Positions 5,918-7,697 of a DNA stretch of 7,697 bases are shown here, one piece after another (the stretch's first letter is position 1; each line of letters begins with the position of its first letter). Origin of the DNA: an uncultured Cocleimonas sp. (GTDB taxonomy: Bacteria > Pseudomonadota > Gammaproteobacteria > Thiotrichales > Thiotrichaceae). Location of the stretch: NCBI GenBank assembly GCA_938041705.1, contig CALISP010000078.1, forward strand, positions 1 to 7,697, given 5' to 3'. A program made the translations under genes and the position numbers. The notes under the pieces were generated by a model. That model did no database searches. It was not told where the DNA came from and saw nothing but the letters and a program-made list of their open reading frames with translations.

Positions 5918-6674
5918 AAACAGCAATAATAACAATAATCGAGATGACGCTGATATCTTGAAAAGTCCCGATAAACCATCGGATTATATTGATGCGACTT
6001 TTTATCCTAGTGAAAATCCCGGCGCGCATGAACGACATTTAATTCGACGTCATCAGAACCACTTGTTCGGAGAACGAGCAACCGAAGTCAGCAGTGATTC
6101 TTTGCAACAAATGCAAAAACTAGACCACGATATTTTGCAACAATTTATGACTGAGTTTCGACAAGTCGTAAGTAAAGCAGTTGAATTAAAACCAAATGAA
6201 GACAGCGAAATTATTTTAGCAGTGAAAGATCAATTGGATAAGCTCTATGCCAGTTCAGTTAGTGTGGCAGATGATCAAAGTAAGGTGAAGGAAGCCATAC
6301 AAAAACTGATTAGTGTAGTTATGCAATCTGTTCGTAAAGGAGCCGACCAAGATCCCAAGGCACTGCAGGAATTAGATCAAGAAGATGCTGCGAGAGAAGC
6401 GAATTTTGCCTTTTTAGAGTCAATATTAGTAGCAGATATATTAGATCCTGACTCTCCTATCGAAAATGAAGATTTATTGCCGACTTTACTTTGTGCTGAA
6501 AAGGATGATTTGGCATTGGCAACGCAATTGTTTGATTTGGAACAGATAACATTTTTATTAGAGCAAGGTAAAGTGTTATTAGATCAATTAGATGCTGACG
6601 CTAAAGATATAACAAAAGCTGCTGAGAATTATGTTTTTATGGAAGGGTATTTGAAGTTTATAGAGCAACGTTAA
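5910..6674 (+). CDS. Hypothetical acidic helical protein, family not recognised
   Basis: I do not recognise this 254-residue protein. It has no signal peptide or membrane segment and should be cytoplasmic. Residues 1-25 are polar and disordered, with an Asn run (6-10). Residues 37-60 carry a His/Arg cluster, GAHERHLIRRHQNHLFGER, with His at 40, 43, 48 and 51 in two HxxH pairs, the most distinctive motif. From about 62 to the end the protein looks all-helical and strongly acidic, with Gln/Leu/Asp-rich stretches (QELDQEDAAREAN, LLEQGKVLLDQLDADAKD). There is one Cys (195). ATG 5910 follows an in-frame TAA (5898-5900) and lacks a clear Shine-Dalgarno. It is 269 bp after the EamA gene and converges with the HIT gene. 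Even codon use and a long open frame support a real gene. Confidence 0.75.
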   Translation: MNENSNNNNNRDDADILKSPDKPSDYIDATFYPSENPGAHERHLIRRHQNHLFGERATEVSSDSLQQMQKLDHDILQQFMTEFRQVVSKAVELKPNEDSEIILAVKDQLDKLYASSVSVADDQSKVKEAIQKLISVVMQSVRKGADQDPKALQELDQEDAAREANFAFLESILVADILDPDSPIENEDLLPTLLCAEKDDLALATQLFDLEQITFLLEQGKVLLDQLDADAKDITKAAENYVFMEGYLKFIEQR

Positions 6675-6711
6675 ACAAACATAGGTAAATGTAATTTAGA
6701 CAAATAGGCAT

Positions 6712-6726
6712 AAAGTAGGGGGGTGT
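6712..6726 (+). repeat. Polar intergenic G-tract motif, copy D
   Basis: AAAGTAGGGGGGTGT lies in the 57-bp gap between two convergent genes, 37 bp after one stop and 5 bp from the other. A weak 5-bp hairpin, TAAAT-GTA-ATTTA (6686-6698), precedes it by 13 nt. No intrinsic terminator is visible in this gap. Confidence 0.75.
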
Positions 6727-6731
6727 AATAA

Positions 6732-7097
6732 TTAATCTATTTTACTCAATAACTGAGAAATAAACCCATCCATCGAAGCAAAAGTAGCAGTGCCATCTCG
6801 TTGTTTCTTGCCCCACATACACTCTGGATAAAAACTATCATTTTTAAAACGAGCCATAATATGCCAATGTACTTTTGGGACATAGTTAGCGAATGAGGCG
6901 ATATTAATTTTCTCTGGTTTGAAATAAGTTAACATTTCAGTTTCGATCAAATCTAATAAAGCCCAAATTTGCTGTTTCGTTTCGGTATCACAATCTGTCA
7001 TTTCTTTGGATTCATCTTGCGCAAAAATTTTAAGCCAAGGAATTTCGGATTCTTCAATCTCGATGCGGATAGATGTATTTTGATAGATAACTGTCAT
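6732..7097 (-). CDS. HIT (histidine triad) family protein
   Basis: A cytoplasmic protein of 121 residues from the HIT superfamily of nucleotide-binding hydrolases and transferases. Landmarks are SEIPWLKIF (17-25), FKPEKINIASFANYVPKVHWHIMARFKNDSFYP split across 59-91, and MWG (94-96). The active-site core is H77-W-H79. The remaining histidine of the classical HxHxH triad is absent, as in the proteobacterial subfamily with NxVPxxHWHIxAR. The start chosen is ATG 7097. The open frame extends to a TTG at 7157, but those extra codons run through a perfect terminator hairpin, and family members begin near this ATG. No Shine-Dalgarno is obvious. The gene follows the cadherin-like gene beyond that terminator, so it needs its own promoter or read-through. 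Its substrate is unknown. Confidence 0.88.
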   Translation of the reverse strand: MTVIYQNTSIRIEIEESEIPWLKIFAQDESKEMTDCDTETKQQIWALLDLIETEMLTYFKPEKINIASFANYVPKVHWHIMARFKNDSFYPECMWGKKQRDGTATFASMDGFISQLLSKID

Positions 7098-7121
7098 GTA
7101 TAGAGTAAAACATAAGAGCAT

Positions 7122-7152
7122 AAAAAAGCCAAAGACTGGCTTTGGCTTTTTT
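7122..7152. terminator. Perfect bidirectional Rho-independent terminator
   Basis: AAAAAAGCCAAAG (7122-7134) and CTTTGGCTTTTTT (7140-7152) are perfect reverse complements over 13 bp with a 5-nt loop. Six T follow the GC-rich core on either strand. It ends the leftward cadherin-like gene, whose stop is 25 bp away, and separates it from the HIT gene. Confidence 0.93.
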
Positions 7153-7177
7153 ATCAATAGTATGTAATCTTAATTGT

Positions 7178-7697
7178 TTATTGAGCAACGGTTACCTCTA
7201 CAAATCCCGCACCATTGTGTCCAAACCCATCATGTACACCATAATAGAAAATATCTGAACCAGTAAAGCCAGGATTAGGAGTGTAAAGTACACCTAACAC
7301 ACCATTACGAGTAACTTTTGCCGTTGTACCATTTGCACCTTGGTCTACTTGATCAAGAACCAATACGTCGCCATCTGCATCAGTGTCATTAGCCAATACA
7401 TTGATGAATATAGGAGTATTTCTAGATGTACTCACTTGCTCATTAGATATATCAGGAAAAGCGTCATTACCGTCGTTAGGATCAGTACTAGATACGGTTA
7501 AAACAGCTATGTCTGTTCCACCGCGGCCATCAGTAACAGTATATATAATACTGATGCTGCCAACGTTGTTTTGTGGGTTGAAAAAGATTGTGCCATTGTT
7601 GTTTAATCTAGCGAATCCAACTGGAGGTTGCACAATTGATTGAACACTTAAAGTATCTCCATCAGGGTCCGTATCATTACTTAATACATTGATAGTT
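7178..7697 (-). CDS. C-terminal end of a cadherin-like repeat surface or secreted protein (5' part beyond window)
   Basis: The frame is open from the right edge to the stop at 7178-7180, giving the last 172 residues of a larger protein. There is no credible start inside the window. Two tandem repeats of about 96 residues are visible. Each opens with a calcium-binding type motif: NVLSNDTDPDGD (7690-7655) and NVLANDTDADGD (7402-7367). Each closes with an aromatic strand and a DG turn (YTVTDGRGG; FYYGVHDGFG). This is the Cadherin_5/Big_9 type found in large adhesins and RTX-like exoproteins of marine proteobacteria. The protein ends directly after the last beta-strand (VEVTVAQ), with no anchor, PEP-CTERM or visible C-terminal sorting domain. 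Extracellular location is inference. A strong terminator follows 25 bp later. Confidence 0.88.
   Translation of the reverse strand, partial: TINVLSNDTDPDGDTLSVQSIVQPPVGFARLNNNGTIFFNPQNNVGSISIIYTVTDGRGGTDIAVLTVSSTDPNDGNDAFPDISNEQVSTSRNTPIFINVLANDTDADGDVLVLDQVDQGANGTTAKVTRNGVLGVLYTPNPGFTGSDIFYYGVHDGFGHNGAGFVEVTVAQ

Noticed and set aside
2662..6723. G-quadruplex as the explanation of the G-tracts
   Set aside because: Each site has a single run of six or seven G, not four runs, so an intramolecular quadruplex cannot form.
2656..6726. CRISPR array from the four repeated motifs
   Set aside because: Spacing is about 0.9-2 kb with genes between, and the motif is only 15 bp; there are no regular spacers.
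7383..7643. 86-codon + strand ORF at the right end
   Set aside because: Antisense to the cadherin-like repeats, which show two in-register repeats in the other frame.

Overview
The window is AT-rich and reads as chromosomal DNA of a gammaproteobacterium, probably marine. The transaldolase is close to enterobacterial TalB. A YehS-type DUF1456 protein, a DUF805 membrane protein and a YddG-like EamA exporter are all common in that class. The organism is inferred from gene content only, and I cannot name a genus.

Layout. Positions 1-2441 hold three leftward genes: transaldolase (GTG start), a DUF805 membrane protein, and a rhomboid protease cut by the left edge. Next is a leftward JmjC/cupin-type putative Fe(II)/2-oxoglutarate oxygenase (2685-3725). 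It is divergent from a rightward run: a DUF1456/YehS protein with an unusual low-complexity tail (3990-4658, GTG start), an EamA/DMT exporter (4756-5640, TTG start) and an acidic protein of unknown function (5910-6674). A leftward HIT-family protein (6732-7097) converges on that run. The right edge holds the C-terminal end of a leftward secreted-type protein made of tandem calcium-binding cadherin-like repeats. It is followed by a perfect bidirectional terminator.

The genes do not form an obvious pathway. They look like housekeeping and core-accessory genes side by side. All intergenic gaps are under 300 bp. No rRNA, tRNA, CRISPR or transposase was seen.

The most interesting structure is in the spacers. 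A 15-bp motif, AAAGTAGGGGGGTGT (third base onward of the second copy varies), occurs four times at 2656, 4689, 5803 and 6712. All copies are intergenic and all lie in the same absolute orientation, whatever the strand of the nearest gene. Each is preceded within about 2-13 nt by an AT-rich inverted repeat, which is weak in the fourth copy. Two copies also share a longer related hairpin sequence, and in one of them about 90 bp of extra structured sequence separates the two parts. This looks like a polar interspersed repeat or signal. I do not recognise it.
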